A stretch of 29,786 nt of DNA from Chloroflexota bacterium. Lineage in GTDB: Bacteria > Chloroflexota > Anaerolineae > UBA4142. Of this stretch, positions 7,519-16,169 are shown in pieces. Within the stretch, counting starts at the first letter, position 1. Every line of letters starts with the position of its first letter. The position numbers and the translations under genes were made by a program. The notes beneath the pieces are model-generated. The model was not told the DNA's origin. It saw nothing but the letters and a program-made list of their open reading frames with translations, and ran no database searches. The DNA is taken from assembly GCA_023381515.1 (NCBI GenBank), contig JAMCQI010000101.1:1-29786 (forward strand), read 5' to 3'.

Positions 7519-8301
7519 TCAGGAAGGTTGCGACGCGCGCTCGAGGGCTGCCATGATCGTCTCCGCTTCGGCTCTGAGCGCCGGCGAGAGATCGTAGATC
7601 GGCTGGCCGGTTCGGTCCGCCTGACGGACGGCCGGGTCGGCGGAGAGGTAGCCGAGAATGGGAAGGTCGGGCGAGTTCTGTGCGATGAATTCGCGGTCGG
7701 CTTGGTTCTCCACTTTGCTGCCGACCAGGTAAATGCGCTGTACCTTCAGTCCGCCGGCGAGATCCCGGATCTGAGCCGCAGTTCCGAGCGAGCGCGCCGT
7801 CGGCTCGGCGACGATCAGCATCATGTCCACGGCGTCGGTCGTCGCGCGGCTCAGGTGCTCGACGCCGGCGTACATGTCGAGCAGAACGACCTCGTTGCGG
7901 TAGAGCAGGATGTGGCTCACCAGCGACTTGAGCAGCACGCTTTCCGGACAGATGCAGCCTTCGTGTCCCAGCTCCACGGCGCCGAGCTCGAGCAGCCGGA
8001 TCCCGCGGTGGAGCGCAGAGTACTTGTCCGGGATGTCGTCCGTCCGAGGATTGATCTTGAAATAGCCGCCGTAGGTGCCTTTTTGTGCGCCCGTTCGCTC
8101 GAGAATCAGGTCTTGCATCTCGGCGATGGGGCGGATGCTGTCGAGCTTGTCGCCCGGGAAACCGAGCGCCGAGCCAAGGCAGGGCGAGGGGTCTGCGTCG
8201 ATGGTCATCACCGTGTCGCCGCGCGCGGCGTAGGCGTATGCCAGCAGACTCGTCAGCGTGGTTTTGCCAACGCCCCCCTTGCCGGTAATCGCGAGTTTCA
8301 T
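7519..8301 (-). CDS. CooC-like MinD/SIMIBI-class ATPase
   Basis: A 260-residue P-loop ATPase. GKGGVGKTT at residues 7-15 is the deviant Walker A with the signature Lys, DADPSP follows at about 36, and a CXC pair (GCICPES, Cys116 and Cys118) precedes LLKSLVSHILL. In CooC, the ATPase that helps insert nickel into carbon monoxide dehydrogenase, a CXC motif at this place binds metal at the dimer interface. Family membership is well supported; the nickel role is inferred, because no CODH gene is present in the window. It begins 26 nt after the CpaE-like gene and is the last gene of the lpdA-FAD-CpaE-CooC run. AAAGGA lies 11 nt before the ATG, a loose ribosome site. Confidence 0.82.
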   Translation of the reverse strand: MKLAITGKGGVGKTTLTSLLAYAYAARGDTVMTIDADPSPCLGSALGFPGDKLDSIRPIAEMQDLILERTGAQKGTYGGYFKINPRTDDIPDKYSALHRGIRLLELGAVELGHEGCICPESVLLKSLVSHILLYRNEVVLLDMYAGVEHLSRATTDAVDMMLIVAEPTARSLGTAAQIRDLAGGLKVQRIYLVGSKVENQADREFIAQNSPDLPILGYLSADPAVRQADRTGQPIYDLSPALRAEAETIMAALERASQPS

Positions 8302-8326
8302 CCTATTTGCTTCCTTTGTATCTCAG

Positions 8327-9472
8327 TCAGTTTTTGACGATCCAATCCGAGATCTTGAGAATCTCTTGCGCCACCGGGTTGTCGAGCTTTCCCGTCATCA
8401 GGGGCTGTCCCTGGTTGACGCTCAGGACCACCGGCCGGCCGCCGCTGGCGATCCGGTATTCGACCCGCCGCTTGAAGCTGCGCTCGATCTCCTGGGCTTC
8501 GATTCCGACGTTCGAATTCGCCCGGTTCAGGATCAGGTGCACCTTGTCCAGCGTGAGGCCGAGCTTGTCTGCAATGTCCAGGAACATGCGCGTGTTTTTG
8601 AGCGGTCCCACTTCGGGCGTGACGACGAGCATGATCTCGTCCGCCCGGTCCAGTATGGAAAGCATACGCTCGTCGTACGTCGCGTGGCAGTCGACGACGA
8701 CGTAGTCGTTCTGCTCGACCAGAGCGGTCAATATTCTCTTGACGTGATCGGGCGTGATGAGGTCTGCCTTTTCGGGGCTAAACGGGCTGAGAAGCACGCG
8801 AATGGCCGAGGAATGCCGTACGACCACCTGGTCCACGAGTTCGGGCTCGAGGTCGTCGGTGCTGCCGACGAGGTCCATGATGCTGTGAGTCGGCGGGAGA
8901 TTCAGGTGCACCCCCACGTCGCCGAAAGAAAAATCGGCGTCCATGATCAAGACGCGTCCGCCGGTCTGGCGCTGGAGCGCCAGCGCGAGGTTGACCGCCA
9001 CCGTCGTCTTGCCCACGCCCCCTTTGGTCCCGAATACGGCGATGAGGCGGCCGTGCTTTGACGGCGCCGCTTCCGTCGGCGCCGGAACGCGAACGCGTGC
9101 GACGAGATTCTTGATTCGATAGGTCAGCTCTTTGGGATCGAACGGCTTGGCGACGAACTCGTCCGCGCCGGCCTCGAATGCCGCGATCTTACCGTCGACG
9201 TCGGTCTGTGAAGAAAGCACCAGAATGGCTTGATAGCGCGTGACCGGATTCTGGCGAATGGCGCGGCACAGCTCGAGCACGTTGGCGCCCGCGAGCGCGT
9301 CGTCGAGGACGAGCATGTGCGGCCGCTGGCTGACGGCCAGGCTGCGCACCTCGGCGCCGGATTTCGCGACGACGGTGGTGTAGCTGTCCGGCGTCAGGAT
9401 CATGCCCAGCAGCTTGAGGAGAGTGGGGTCGCCACTGCCCAAGAGGACGACCCGCTTCAAAGCCTGGCTCAT
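8327..9472 (-). CDS. Receiver-domain/CpaE-like ParA-MinD family ATPase
   Basis: A 381-residue two-domain protein. Residues 5-125 form a response-regulator receiver-like domain: the phospho-acceptor region is MLVLDDALAG (Asp57/58), the conserved Ser is in LVLSS and the Lys is in AKPFDP. The usual acidic pair near the start is reduced to one Asp (GSGDPTLL). After a Pro/Ala linker comes a MinD/ParA domain with [11 protein letters not shown] (about 147-157) and MDADFSFGDVGVHLNL. This is the CpaE layout, which in known systems positions type IV/Tad pili or other polar structures. No tad or pilus genes are adjacent, so the cargo is unknown. The ATG overlaps the stop of the upstream FAD oxidoreductase (ATGA), pointing to translational coupling. 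Confidence 0.85.
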   Translation of the reverse strand: MSQALKRVVLLGSGDPTLLKLLGMILTPDSYTTVVAKSGAEVRSLAVSQRPHMLVLDDALAGANVLELCRAIRQNPVTRYQAILVLSSQTDVDGKIAAFEAGADEFVAKPFDPKELTYRIKNLVARVRVPAPTEAAPSKHGRLIAVFGTKGGVGKTTVAVNLALALQRQTGGRVLIMDADFSFGDVGVHLNLPPTHSIMDLVGSTDDLEPELVDQVVVRHSSAIRVLLSPFSPEKADLITPDHVKRILTALVEQNDYVVVDCHATYDERMLSILDRADEIMLVVTPEVGPLKNTRMFLDIADKLGLTLDKVHLILNRANSNVGIEAQEIERSFKRRVEYRIASGGRPVVLSVNQGQPLMTGKLDNPVAQEILKISDWIVKN

Positions 9473-10890
9473 CGCGTTACCTCGCCCATGGAAGCGTGCT
9501 CCTTCGACCAGCCATTGCCGCTGCGGGCATCTTCGTCCACCATCTGCGCGATGACTTGTCCCAGACGGACCGAGTAATTCGTGCCGCGGTCCTCCGGATA
9601 GATCTGCGTGGTGTTCGCGAGATAGAGGTTGCGCAGCGGCGTGCGGTATTCGGGAATTCGTTTCGAATAGTTGAGCGGGACGATCGGCTGGGCGGCGGCT
9701 TCCTTGAAATGCCACATCTCTTCCACCCAATCAGCCGAAAAGCTCGGATTGATTTTCTGCAGATGGGGCAGGTAGGCGCGAAACAACTCGTCGCCGGACA
9801 TTTGAAAATACGGGCTGCTGGGCTCGAGGTAGTTCGAGACGTACAGAATGCGCTTTCGGTTGTACACGTCAGGGGAAATGAAATTGGTATGCTCGATGGT
9901 GGCTACGAACGGGATCGTCCGGTCGGCGATGTTCATCCAATAGATGCGCGTCATCGGCTGCTTGAGCTTGAGGATGACGAGCCTCGCTGCCATGTACGTT
10001 GCCGCCTTCATCTTGTCGACGTACTCGCCCGGCAGCTCAGAGACGATCCGCAGCGCGGCGAACGAGGGTGCGGTGCAAATGATGCGGTCGAACGGCGCAT
10101 AGCTTTCGGTCGGGGCAAGCTCAAGTTCCGCTGCCGCCGCTTGCGACGCCGCGTCGTCGGCAAATTGGAGCCCGCACGCGACGCCGTTCTCGACGACGAT
10201 GCGCTGCACCGTCGTGCCGAGATAGATCTTGCCTCCCTGTTTGCGGATCGCGGCGCCGAGCGCATCGATCAGCACCTGGAACGAGCCTTGCGGGTAGCCG
10301 AGGACTTCCTTTGTCAGGCCCTTGCGCGACCCGAGCCGCAGCACGGCTTTGTACCAGAACCACTCCAGGGGTATTTCTTCGGCCTTGGCGCCGAACTTGC
10401 CGGCAAACAGGGGTCCCAGCTGCCGATTCCACGCGTTCTGGCCGGCGTATTTTTTCAGCCACGCGGCCGCGGTGATCTTTTCGTAATCGGCCAGCTTGTT
10501 TTGCCGCGCTTGCAGGTAGGTGAGATAGTAGAGCACCAGGCCGAGGCGCACGCGATCGACAAAGGGCAGCGTTCCCAGCTGCAAGAGGTCCATCGGAGAT
10601 ACGACGTTCCAGATCCGACTGCCGTCAAACCAGCCGGTCTTGGACTCGATCCACTGTACCCGGTCTCCCAACGCGAGCTCGCTCATCTGCGCGACGATGT
10701 GCATGTCGCTCGTGAACCAATGGTGGTAACCGCGCTCCAGTCGCGTCCCTTCGATCGGAAAGGTGCCGGCCAGGCCGCCCAATTCCGGCAGGCGCTCGAA
10801 CAGAAACGTTCGATAGCCCTGTTTGCCGAGCTCGTACGCGGCGGTCATGCCCGCAAACCCGCCTCCGATGATCGCGATCCGTTTGTCCAT
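9469..10890 (-). CDS. FAD-dependent amine-oxidase/protoporphyrinogen-oxidase-like oxidoreductase
   Basis: A 473-residue flavoprotein. The N-terminus IAIIGGGFAGMTAAYELGKQ followed by an acidic residue about 10 later (FLFERLPELGGLAG) is the dinucleotide-binding Rossmann motif of NAD(P)/FAD-dependent oxidoreductases. LERGYHHWFTSD and the C-terminal NLYLANTTQIYPEDRGTNYS, where the FAD ribityl-binding Gly region is expected, match the protoporphyrinogen oxidase / phytoene desaturase / UDP-galactopyranose mutase-like superfamily. No substrate can be assigned. A hydrophobic stretch near 110-125 could touch the membrane. It is about 106 nt downstream of lpdA and shares a 4-bp ATGA overlap with the CpaE-like gene, so the two are likely made together. 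Confidence 0.8.
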   Translation of the reverse strand: MDKRIAIIGGGFAGMTAAYELGKQGYRTFLFERLPELGGLAGTFPIEGTRLERGYHHWFTSDMHIVAQMSELALGDRVQWIESKTGWFDGSRIWNVVSPMDLLQLGTLPFVDRVRLGLVLYYLTYLQARQNKLADYEKITAAAWLKKYAGQNAWNRQLGPLFAGKFGAKAEEIPLEWFWYKAVLRLGSRKGLTKEVLGYPQGSFQVLIDALGAAIRKQGGKIYLGTTVQRIVVENGVACGLQFADDAASQAAAAELELAPTESYAPFDRIICTAPSFAALRIVSELPGEYVDKMKAATYMAARLVILKLKQPMTRIYWMNIADRTIPFVATIEHTNFISPDVYNRKRILYVSNYLEPSSPYFQMSGDELFRAYLPHLQKINPSFSADWVEEMWHFKEAAAQPIVPLNYSKRIPEYRTPLRNLYLANTTQIYPEDRGTNYSVRLGQVIAQMVDEDARSGNGWSKEHASMGEVTR

Positions 10891-10996
10891 CTCGTCTTTT
10901 CCAGTGGCTAGAGTCCGGCCGGCTCAGACGGCCCGGAGCGCGCGAGGCCCCGCCCGTCGACTCGCCGCCGGAGCAGGCCGGCGGCCGGCCGGGCGT

Positions 10997-12388
10997 TTAT
11001 TGGTGGATCGCGATCCCCAGCGAATCGAGTGCGGCTTCGGCAATGACTTCGGTCAGTGTCGGATGCGCGTGGACCGCACGCGCTAACTCTTCCGGCGTCG
11101 CTTCCATCGACTTGGCGAGGCTCAGCTCGCCGGTCAGGTCGGTCACCTCCGGCCCCACGAGATGGGCACCCAGGATCTCGCCGTATTTCTTGTCCACGAC
11201 GAGTTTCACGAACCCCTCGTATTCGTTCAGGCCGAGCGCCTTGCCGTTCGCCCGGAACTGGAACTTGCCGACCCGTACGTCGTGCCCGGCCTGGGACGCC
11301 TGCTCTTCCGTGAGACCCAACGACGCAACTTGAGGCGCGCAGTAGGTACAGCGCGGCACGTTGTTCAGGTCCAGCGGGCGCGTCTCCTTACCGGCGATGG
11401 CTTCGGCCGCGATGACCCCCTGAGCGGACGCGACGTGCGCCAGAGGCAGCTTCATCGTCACGTCGCCGATGGCGTAGATGCCCGGCACGCTCGTCTCCAT
11501 GCGGTCGCTCACCTCGATCGCGCCGCGCGTCATCTTGACGCCCAGCGCTTCCAGGCCCAGGTTCTCGCTGTTCGGCTTGACCGAGATCGCGACCAGGACC
11601 TTTTCCGCCTCGATCTCGTCCGTTTTTCCTTCCGACGAGACCTTGAGATGCACGCGGCCGCCGGCCTTTTGAGCGCTTTCCACCTTGGTGTTTACGCGGA
11701 ACTTGACGCCGAATTTCTGCATGGCTTTCTCGACGACGGCGCTGACTTCGGCGTCCTCGCGCGGCAGTAAATGCGGCAGCATTTCCACGACCGTCACGTC
11801 CGCTCCGTAGGCGTGATAGACGTAGGCAAACTCCATGCCGATCGGGCCGGCGCCCACCACGACGATCGGCGACGGGAGATTGCGCAGCTCGAGCGCCTCG
11901 CGGCTGGTGATGACGTCCTGGCCGTCGATCGGGAGACCCGGGATCGAGATCGGCCGGGCGCCGGTCGCGACGATGATGTTTCGCGCCGTCAGCGTGCGGC
12001 CCGCCGGCTTGACCTCCACTCGATCGCGCGCGGTGAGGACCGCTTCGCCCTTGACGACCTCGATCTTGTTCTTCTTCGTGAGGAACTCGACCCCTTTGAC
12101 GAGGCGGTTGGATACGACGCGGCTGCGGTCGATCGCTTTGCCGAAATCGGCGGAAAATTTCTCGACCTGAATTCCGAAATCGCTCGCGTGGCGGATGGTA
12201 TCGACGACGCTCGCGTTCTTCAGGAGTGCCTTGGTCGGGATGCAGCCCCAGTTCAGGCAGATTCCGCCCAGGTTATCCCGTTCGACGATCGCTACGCTCT
12301 GTCCGAGCTGTGCCGCGCGAATGGCGGCGACATAACCGCCGGGGCCCCCTCCGACGACGACGAGGTCGAACGAATCACCGGTTGCCAT
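10997..12388 (-). CDS. lpdA: Dihydrolipoyl dehydrogenase (E3)
   Basis: A 463-residue FAD/NAD disulfide oxidoreductase that reoxidises dihydrolipoyl groups of 2-oxoacid dehydrogenases or the glycine cleavage system. The sequence shows VVVGGGPGGYVAAIRAAQ (FAD), GGICLNWGCIPTK with the redox pair Cys44 and Cys49, VVGAGPIGMEFAYVY (NAD-binding), PGIYAIGDV (FAD) and the C-terminal HAHPTLTE with the catalytic His-Glu dyad. Length and motifs are complete. GGAG lies 6 nt before the ATG. It leads a minus-strand run with the FAD oxidoreductase, CpaE-like and CooC-like genes. No E1 or E2 is nearby; lipA at the far right end shows that lipoate chemistry exists in the organism. Confidence 0.95.
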   Translation of the reverse strand: MATGDSFDLVVVGGGPGGYVAAIRAAQLGQSVAIVERDNLGGICLNWGCIPTKALLKNASVVDTIRHASDFGIQVEKFSADFGKAIDRSRVVSNRLVKGVEFLTKKNKIEVVKGEAVLTARDRVEVKPAGRTLTARNIIVATGARPISIPGLPIDGQDVITSREALELRNLPSPIVVVGAGPIGMEFAYVYHAYGADVTVVEMLPHLLPREDAEVSAVVEKAMQKFGVKFRVNTKVESAQKAGGRVHLKVSSEGKTDEIEAEKVLVAISVKPNSENLGLEALGVKMTRGAIEVSDRMETSVPGIYAIGDVTMKLPLAHVASAQGVIAAEAIAGKETRPLDLNNVPRCTYCAPQVASLGLTEEQASQAGHDVRVGKFQFRANGKALGLNEYEGFVKLVVDKKYGEILGAHLVGPEVTDLTGELSLAKSMEATPEELARAVHAHPTLTEVIAEAALDSLGIAIHQ

Positions 12389-12430
12389 GAGAGTCTCCAG
12401 TCGTACGAGGTGATAAAAACGTCAAATTCC

Positions 12431-12459
12431 AGTTTATCACCTTGACGGTCAACGGTCAA
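12431..12459 (-). promoter_or_regulatory. Candidate promoter and operator of lpdA
   Basis: On the minus strand, -35 TTGACC (12454-12459), 17 bp, then TAAACT (12431-12436). The unit TTGACCG is directly repeated at the -35, and the second copy forms a palindrome TTGAC-N-GTCAA (12442-12452) inside the spacer, a natural place for a repressor to bind. Confidence 0.45.
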
Positions 12460-12585
12460 ATGAAATGGAAAACGACGGGGGATGGATCGACGGGGCGAAT
12501 GAAATCGGCACGGGAGCCTCTCCGGGAGGGACGGCGGTGCGCCGCCGTGAGAAGAGGACCGTGCCGCGGTCGAGCAAGTCGAGCG

Positions 12586-13281
12586 CTATTCCGGCCGCTT
12601 GAACATGTAACCGACGCCGTGTTCGGTCAAGATGTATTTGGGAGTCGCCGGGTCTTCTTCGATCTTGTTGCGCAGATAACTGATGTAGACCCGCAGGTAT
12701 TCGGTCTCGCCGCCGTATTCAGGTCCCCAGACTTTGCGCAAGAGGTCTGCATGAAGCATGACCCTCCCGGCGTTTCGCACCAACTGCGAAAGGAGTTTGT
12801 ACTCTGTGGGGCCGACGCGGACGTCCTTGCCCCGCACCGTTACCTTCCGCTGTTGAAAGTCCATCTCAAAGTCGTCGACGACGAAAGGCGGGCGAGCCTG
12901 CACGTCCTCGCCCGGACCGGCGCGGCGGAGGACCGCTTCGACGCGTGCGAGCAGCTCGTGCACGCTGAACGGTTTCTTCACATAATCGTCGGCGCCGAGC
13001 GAGAGGCCTTTGACGACGTCGACGTCTTGATCTTTGGCGGTAAGCATCACGACCGGCACGGACGAAAATTCGCGGATCTTTTGTAGAACGTCGAAACCGT
13101 CCATTCCGGGGAGCATAATGTCCAGGATCACCAGGTCCGGCCCTTCTTTTTCGACCATCGCCAGGCTGCTGACCCCGTCCATCGCCGTGATCACCTTGAA
13201 ATGCTGGGCTTCGAGGTTCGAACGAACCAGCTTCACCAAATGGGGTTCGTCGTCGACGACGAGTATCTTTGCCGGTCTCAT
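12586..13281 (-). CDS. OmpR/PhoB-family response regulator
   Basis: A 231-residue two-domain regulator. The receiver domain has the acidic pair in VVDDEP, phospho-acceptor Asp in LVILDIMLPGMDG, Thr in VVMLTAKD and Lys in VKKPFS. The C-terminal winged helix shows VGPTEYKLLSQLVRNAGRVM, the recognition-helix region ETEYLRVYISYLRNKIE, and the wing ILTEHGVGYMF. No histidine kinase is adjacent, so it is an orphan here. I chose the ATG at 13281, with GAGGAG 10 nt upstream; an in-frame GTG at 13302 has no ribosome site. It is divergent from nuoB, and a tandem repeat lies between the two promoters, which makes the nuo operon a candidate target. Confidence 0.92.
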   Translation of the reverse strand: MRPAKILVVDDEPHLVKLVRSNLEAQHFKVITAMDGVSSLAMVEKEGPDLVILDIMLPGMDGFDVLQKIREFSSVPVVMLTAKDQDVDVVKGLSLGADDYVKKPFSVHELLARVEAVLRRAGPGEDVQARPPFVVDDFEMDFQQRKVTVRGKDVRVGPTEYKLLSQLVRNAGRVMLHADLLRKVWGPEYGGETEYLRVYISYLRNKIEEDPATPKYILTEHGVGYMFKRPE

Positions 13282-13334
13282 GTGCGAGCGTCTCCTCGCC
13301 ACGGACGTGAATGTAGCAACCGTGGACCGGTACG

Positions 13335-13363
13335 ATTATATCAGAGATAAAATACACCGTCAA
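13335..13363 (-). promoter_or_regulatory. Near-consensus promoter of the response regulator
   Basis: On the minus strand, -35 TTGACG (13358-13363), a 17-bp spacer, and perfect -10 TATAAT (13335-13340) preceded by TG in the extended position. The expected leader before the ATG at 13281 is about 45 nt. Confidence 0.8.
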
Positions 13364-13378
13364 CGCGCCGGTGACGTG

Positions 13379-13404
13379 AAAATCGCAATGCAAAATCGCA
13401 ATGC
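13379..13404 (+). repeat. Perfect tandem 13-bp direct repeat, candidate regulator site
   Basis: AAAATCGCAATGC occurs twice with no gap (13379-13391 and 13392-13404). It ends 2 bp before the nuo -35 box and starts 15 bp beyond the -35 of the divergent response-regulator promoter. Tandem direct repeats beside a -35 are the usual site form for OmpR/PhoB-family activators. Confidence 0.7.
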
Positions 13405-13406
13405 AC

Positions 13407-13435
13407 TTGCCCATATGCCGACTTGATGCTATAAT
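13407..13435 (+). promoter_or_regulatory. Promoter of the nuo operon
   Basis: -35 TTGCCC (13407-13412), a 17-bp spacer and perfect -10 TATAAT (13430-13435). The weak -35 with a direct repeat next to it fits an activator-dependent promoter. Initiation near 13442 gives a leader of about 30 nt. Confidence 0.7.
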
Positions 13436-13472
13436 GAAACTCGTCACCAGACCCCAACGAGGGAGAGGAGAT

Positions 13473-14258
13473 ATGACTGAAGCTGTAACCCAGGGATCCA
13501 ATATTCAGATCGTCGCCGACGAGCAGGAGTGGCTGGAGGAGCAGGTTCGGCGCAGCGTTTGGGTCACCTCGTGGGACAAAGTCATCGATCTGGTCGACCG
13601 GATCTACAATTGGGGCCGGCAGAATTCGGTCTGGCCCACGCAATTCGGCTTGGCCTGCTGTGCCATCGAGATGATTTGCACCGCCGCCGGGCGGTTCGAC
13701 ATATCCCGTTTTGGGATGGAGCTTTTTCGGTCTTCGCCGCGCCAATCTGACCTGATGATCGTGGCCGGCACCGTCACCAAGAAAATGGTACCGTCGATCG
13801 TGCGATTGTACAACCAGATGGCGGAGCCCAAATACGTCCTGGCTATGGGCGCCTGCGCGACGGCGGGCGGTCCGTTCAAGGAAGGTTATAACGTCGTTTC
13901 CGGCATCGACAAATTTCTACCCGTCGACGTATACGTCCCTGGCTGTCCGCCCACGCCCCAAGCCCTTCTCTACGGCCTGATGGAACTCCAGAAAAAGATC
14001 GATCAGCAGTCCATCCGCGACGTCCGGTGGTACAGGAGCGGCGAGGCGGACGGCATGCCTGAACCGGTCCTCGGTCCGGACATCTACGATCGCCGCCGCG
14101 CGGAAGAAATCACCGAGCTCGCCGGCCACCCCGAACAGCTCGAAGGCCGGATGCTCAAGATCCAGACCAAGCTCGAGCTGAAAGCCGAGAAGCTGGCGGA
14201 AGAGAAAAAGGATTCGGCCGCGAAACCGGCCAAGCCCGCCGAAGCGGCAAAGACATAA
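13473..14258 (+). CDS. nuoB: NADH-quinone oxidoreductase subunit B
   Basis: A 261-residue PSST-type subunit that carries cluster N2, the last Fe-S centre before quinone in complex I. The four ligands are visible: the Cys pair in [10 protein letters not shown] (62-63), MGACA (about 128) and PGCPPTP (about 158). Family members are commonly 160-220 residues. Here the last 80 or so residues form an extension that ends in a Lys/Glu/Ala-rich, probably helical and then disordered tail ([20 protein letters not shown]). The start was chosen because GGGAG lies 7 nt upstream and because it follows the promoter; the in-frame upstream codons overlap promoter DNA. It is the first gene of nuoB-nuoCD-nuoI. 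Confidence 0.95.
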   Translation: MTEAVTQGSNIQIVADEQEWLEEQVRRSVWVTSWDKVIDLVDRIYNWGRQNSVWPTQFGLACCAIEMICTAAGRFDISRFGMELFRSSPRQSDLMIVAGTVTKKMVPSIVRLYNQMAEPKYVLAMGACATAGGPFKEGYNVVSGIDKFLPVDVYVPGCPPTPQALLYGLMELQKKIDQQSIRDVRWYRSGEADGMPEPVLGPDIYDRRRAEEITELAGHPEQLEGRMLKIQTKLELKAEKLAEEKKDSAAKPAKPAEAAKT

Positions 14259-14273
14259 AACGCTAGGGGCATA

Positions 14274-14343
14274 AGCCAAAAGTCAAATGGCAAAGCCGCC
14301 GCGAGCGGGGCGCGCTTTGCCCTTTCACTTTTTGCTTTTGACT
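14274..14343. repeat. Imperfect inverted repeat built from degenerate heptamers between nuoB and nuoCD
   Basis: The right arm reads as consecutive 7-mers CTTTGCC, CTTTCAC, TTTTTGC, TTTTGAC, and the left arm is its rough complement. GGCAAAG (14289-14295) pairs exactly with 14315-14321, and an outer 8-of-9 bp stem joins 14274-14282 with about 14335-14343. It may be a short mobile or amplified repeat, or a message-processing stem-loop inside the operon. Confidence 0.5.
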
Positions 14344-14363
14344 CGAATCGAGGAGTCTTGAGA

Positions 14364-16133
14364 ATGGCTGTCGCGGAACCTGTTGCTCCAGCGGCCACCC
14401 GGCCGGCGAATCTGAGCGATCCGCAATCCGTCGCCCAGTCGATCACGGCCCGAATACCGGACGGGATCGAGTCCGTCGGCCCGCAGGCGCTAGTCGTCAA
14501 GGGCGATCGCCTGCTCGACGTGGTTCGGTTCTTGCACGACTCGCCCGACCTGGCATTCGACTATTTGAACAACGTTACGAGCGTAGACTGGCGCGACCAT
14601 CTGGAAGTAGTCTATCAGCTCTCGTCGATCGCGCACGGCGGCGCGCCCCTCACACTCAAGGTGAATGCCCGCTCCGACGAGCCGGTCGTTCCGTCCCTGG
14701 TCTCGGTATACCGGGGCGCCGATCTGCAAGAGCGCGAGGTCTACGACATGATGGGGGTGCGCTTTGCCGGCCACCCCAACCTGCGCCGCATCTTGCTGTG
14801 GGAGGGATTCGAAGGCTATCCGCTCCGCAAGGACTATCACGAGCCCTACTACGAAGAGGAGCACAAGCCGTTCGGCACGCGGTGGGACCAGGGGCACCAC
14901 GTCATCGCCGAGGACCGCAACCCGTGGCACGACAACGTGCAATACCCCGCTGACTTTGACGCGGTCACCTACAAGCCGCCGCGCGACGTCGTCCGCACGG
15001 CCGGTGTGGAGCCTTCGTCCGTCAGCCGCCTGCGCACGGACAAGATCGTATTGAACATCGGACCGCAGCACCCCTCCACGCACGGCGTCCTCCGGCTCAA
15101 GACAACGATCGACGGCGAAACGATCGTGGCGGTGGAACCGGTGCTCGGCTATCTGCACCGGAACCACGAAAAGATCGGCGAGCGCAACACGTTCTTGCAG
15201 AACATGCCGTATACCGACCGCCTCGACTACGTCACGTCGATGTCCAATAACATGGGCTACGCCATCACGGTCGAGAAATTGATGGGGATCAAGGTCCCCG
15301 AACGCGCCGAGTACATCCGCGTGATCATGGTGGAGTTGACCCGTATCGTAAGCCACTTTATGGCGCTCGGTTTCACGTACAGCGACCTCGGTGCATTTTT
15401 TACCCCCGCGCTGTACGGCTTGGAAGAGCGGGAGCTGATCCTCGATCTGTTCGAGGCGGCCTCCGGCTCGCGCATGATGTGCAACTATATGCGCTTCGGC
15501 GGGCTGGCGCGCGACGTGCCGGAAGATTTTCTCGCCCGGTGCCAGTATCTGGTGGACGAACGATTGCCGCGCGTCATCGACGAGTTCGAGACCTATCTGG
15601 TGCACAACGAACTGTTCAACGCCCGCGCGCGGAACGTCGGCGTGTTGCCGCGCGATCTCGCGATCAACTACAGCGCGGCCGGCCCGGTCCTGCGCGCCTC
15701 GGGCGTCAAGTACGACCTGCGCAAAGCGGACCCGTATTCGATCTACAGCCGGTTCGAATTCGACGTCCCGACGGGCACGATCGGAGACGTCTACGACCGA
15801 TTCGTCATCCGCATTCAAGAGATGCGCGAGAGCCTCAAGATCCTCCGGCAGGCGCTCAAGCAGATCCCGGCCGGCGAGATCATGACCGGCAAAAAGAACT
15901 ATCAGGTCCGCGTGCCCAAGGGCGAAGCGTACGGACGCGTCGAAAACCCCAAAGGCGAGCTGGGATACTACGTGGTGAGCGACGGCAGTCCGAACCCATA
16001 CCGGTACCACGTCCGATCGCCATCGTTCATCAACCTGACGACGCTGAATGAGATGGCCGTGGGGCAAAAAGTCGCCGACCTGATCGCGGCGCTCGGATCG
16101 CTGGACGTCGTGATGGGGGAAGTGGATCGCTAA
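14364..16133 (+). CDS. nuoCD: NADH-quinone oxidoreductase fused subunit C/D
   Basis: A 589-residue fusion of the 30-kDa (NuoC) and 49-kDa (NuoD) subunits, which form the quinone-binding end of the complex I peripheral arm. The NuoC part (about 30-215) contains [20 protein letters not shown] and [20 protein letters not shown]. The NuoD part begins near residue 225 with [17 protein letters not shown] and continues with [16 protein letters not shown], the quinone-site region, and ends with [12 protein letters not shown] and a short C-terminus DVVMGEVDR. The NuoD Cys positions of hydrogenase large subunits are absent, as expected for complex I. The ATG at 14364 has GGAG 8 nt upstream. No frameshift is present at the fusion joint. 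Confidence 0.95.
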   Translation: MAVAEPVAPAATRPANLSDPQSVAQSITARIPDGIESVGPQALVVKGDRLLDVVRFLHDSPDLAFDYLNNVTSVDWRDHLEVVYQLSSIAHGGAPLTLKVNARSDEPVVPSLVSVYRGADLQEREVYDMMGVRFAGHPNLRRILLWEGFEGYPLRKDYHEPYYEEEHKPFGTRWDQGHHVIAEDRNPWHDNVQYPADFDAVTYKPPRDVVRTAGVEPSSVSRLRTDKIVLNIGPQHPSTHGVLRLKTTIDGETIVAVEPVLGYLHRNHEKIGERNTFLQNMPYTDRLDYVTSMSNNMGYAITVEKLMGIKVPERAEYIRVIMVELTRIVSHFMALGFTYSDLGAFFTPALYGLEERELILDLFEAASGSRMMCNYMRFGGLARDVPEDFLARCQYLVDERLPRVIDEFETYLVHNELFNARARNVGVLPRDLAINYSAAGPVLRASGVKYDLRKADPYSIYSRFEFDVPTGTIGDVYDRFVIRIQEMRESLKILRQALKQIPAGEIMTGKKNYQVRVPKGEAYGRVENPKGELGYYVVSDGSPNPYRYHVRSPSFINLTTLNEMAVGQKVADLIAALGSLDVVMGEVDR

Positions 16134-16169
16134 ATTCTCTCGCGTCGCCTCGACGCGGTGGAGACTGAT

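Noticed and set aside
12531..12548. Perfect 7-bp stem-loop after the response regulator as a terminator
   Set aside because: No T-run follows on either strand, so a rho-independent terminator is not supported.
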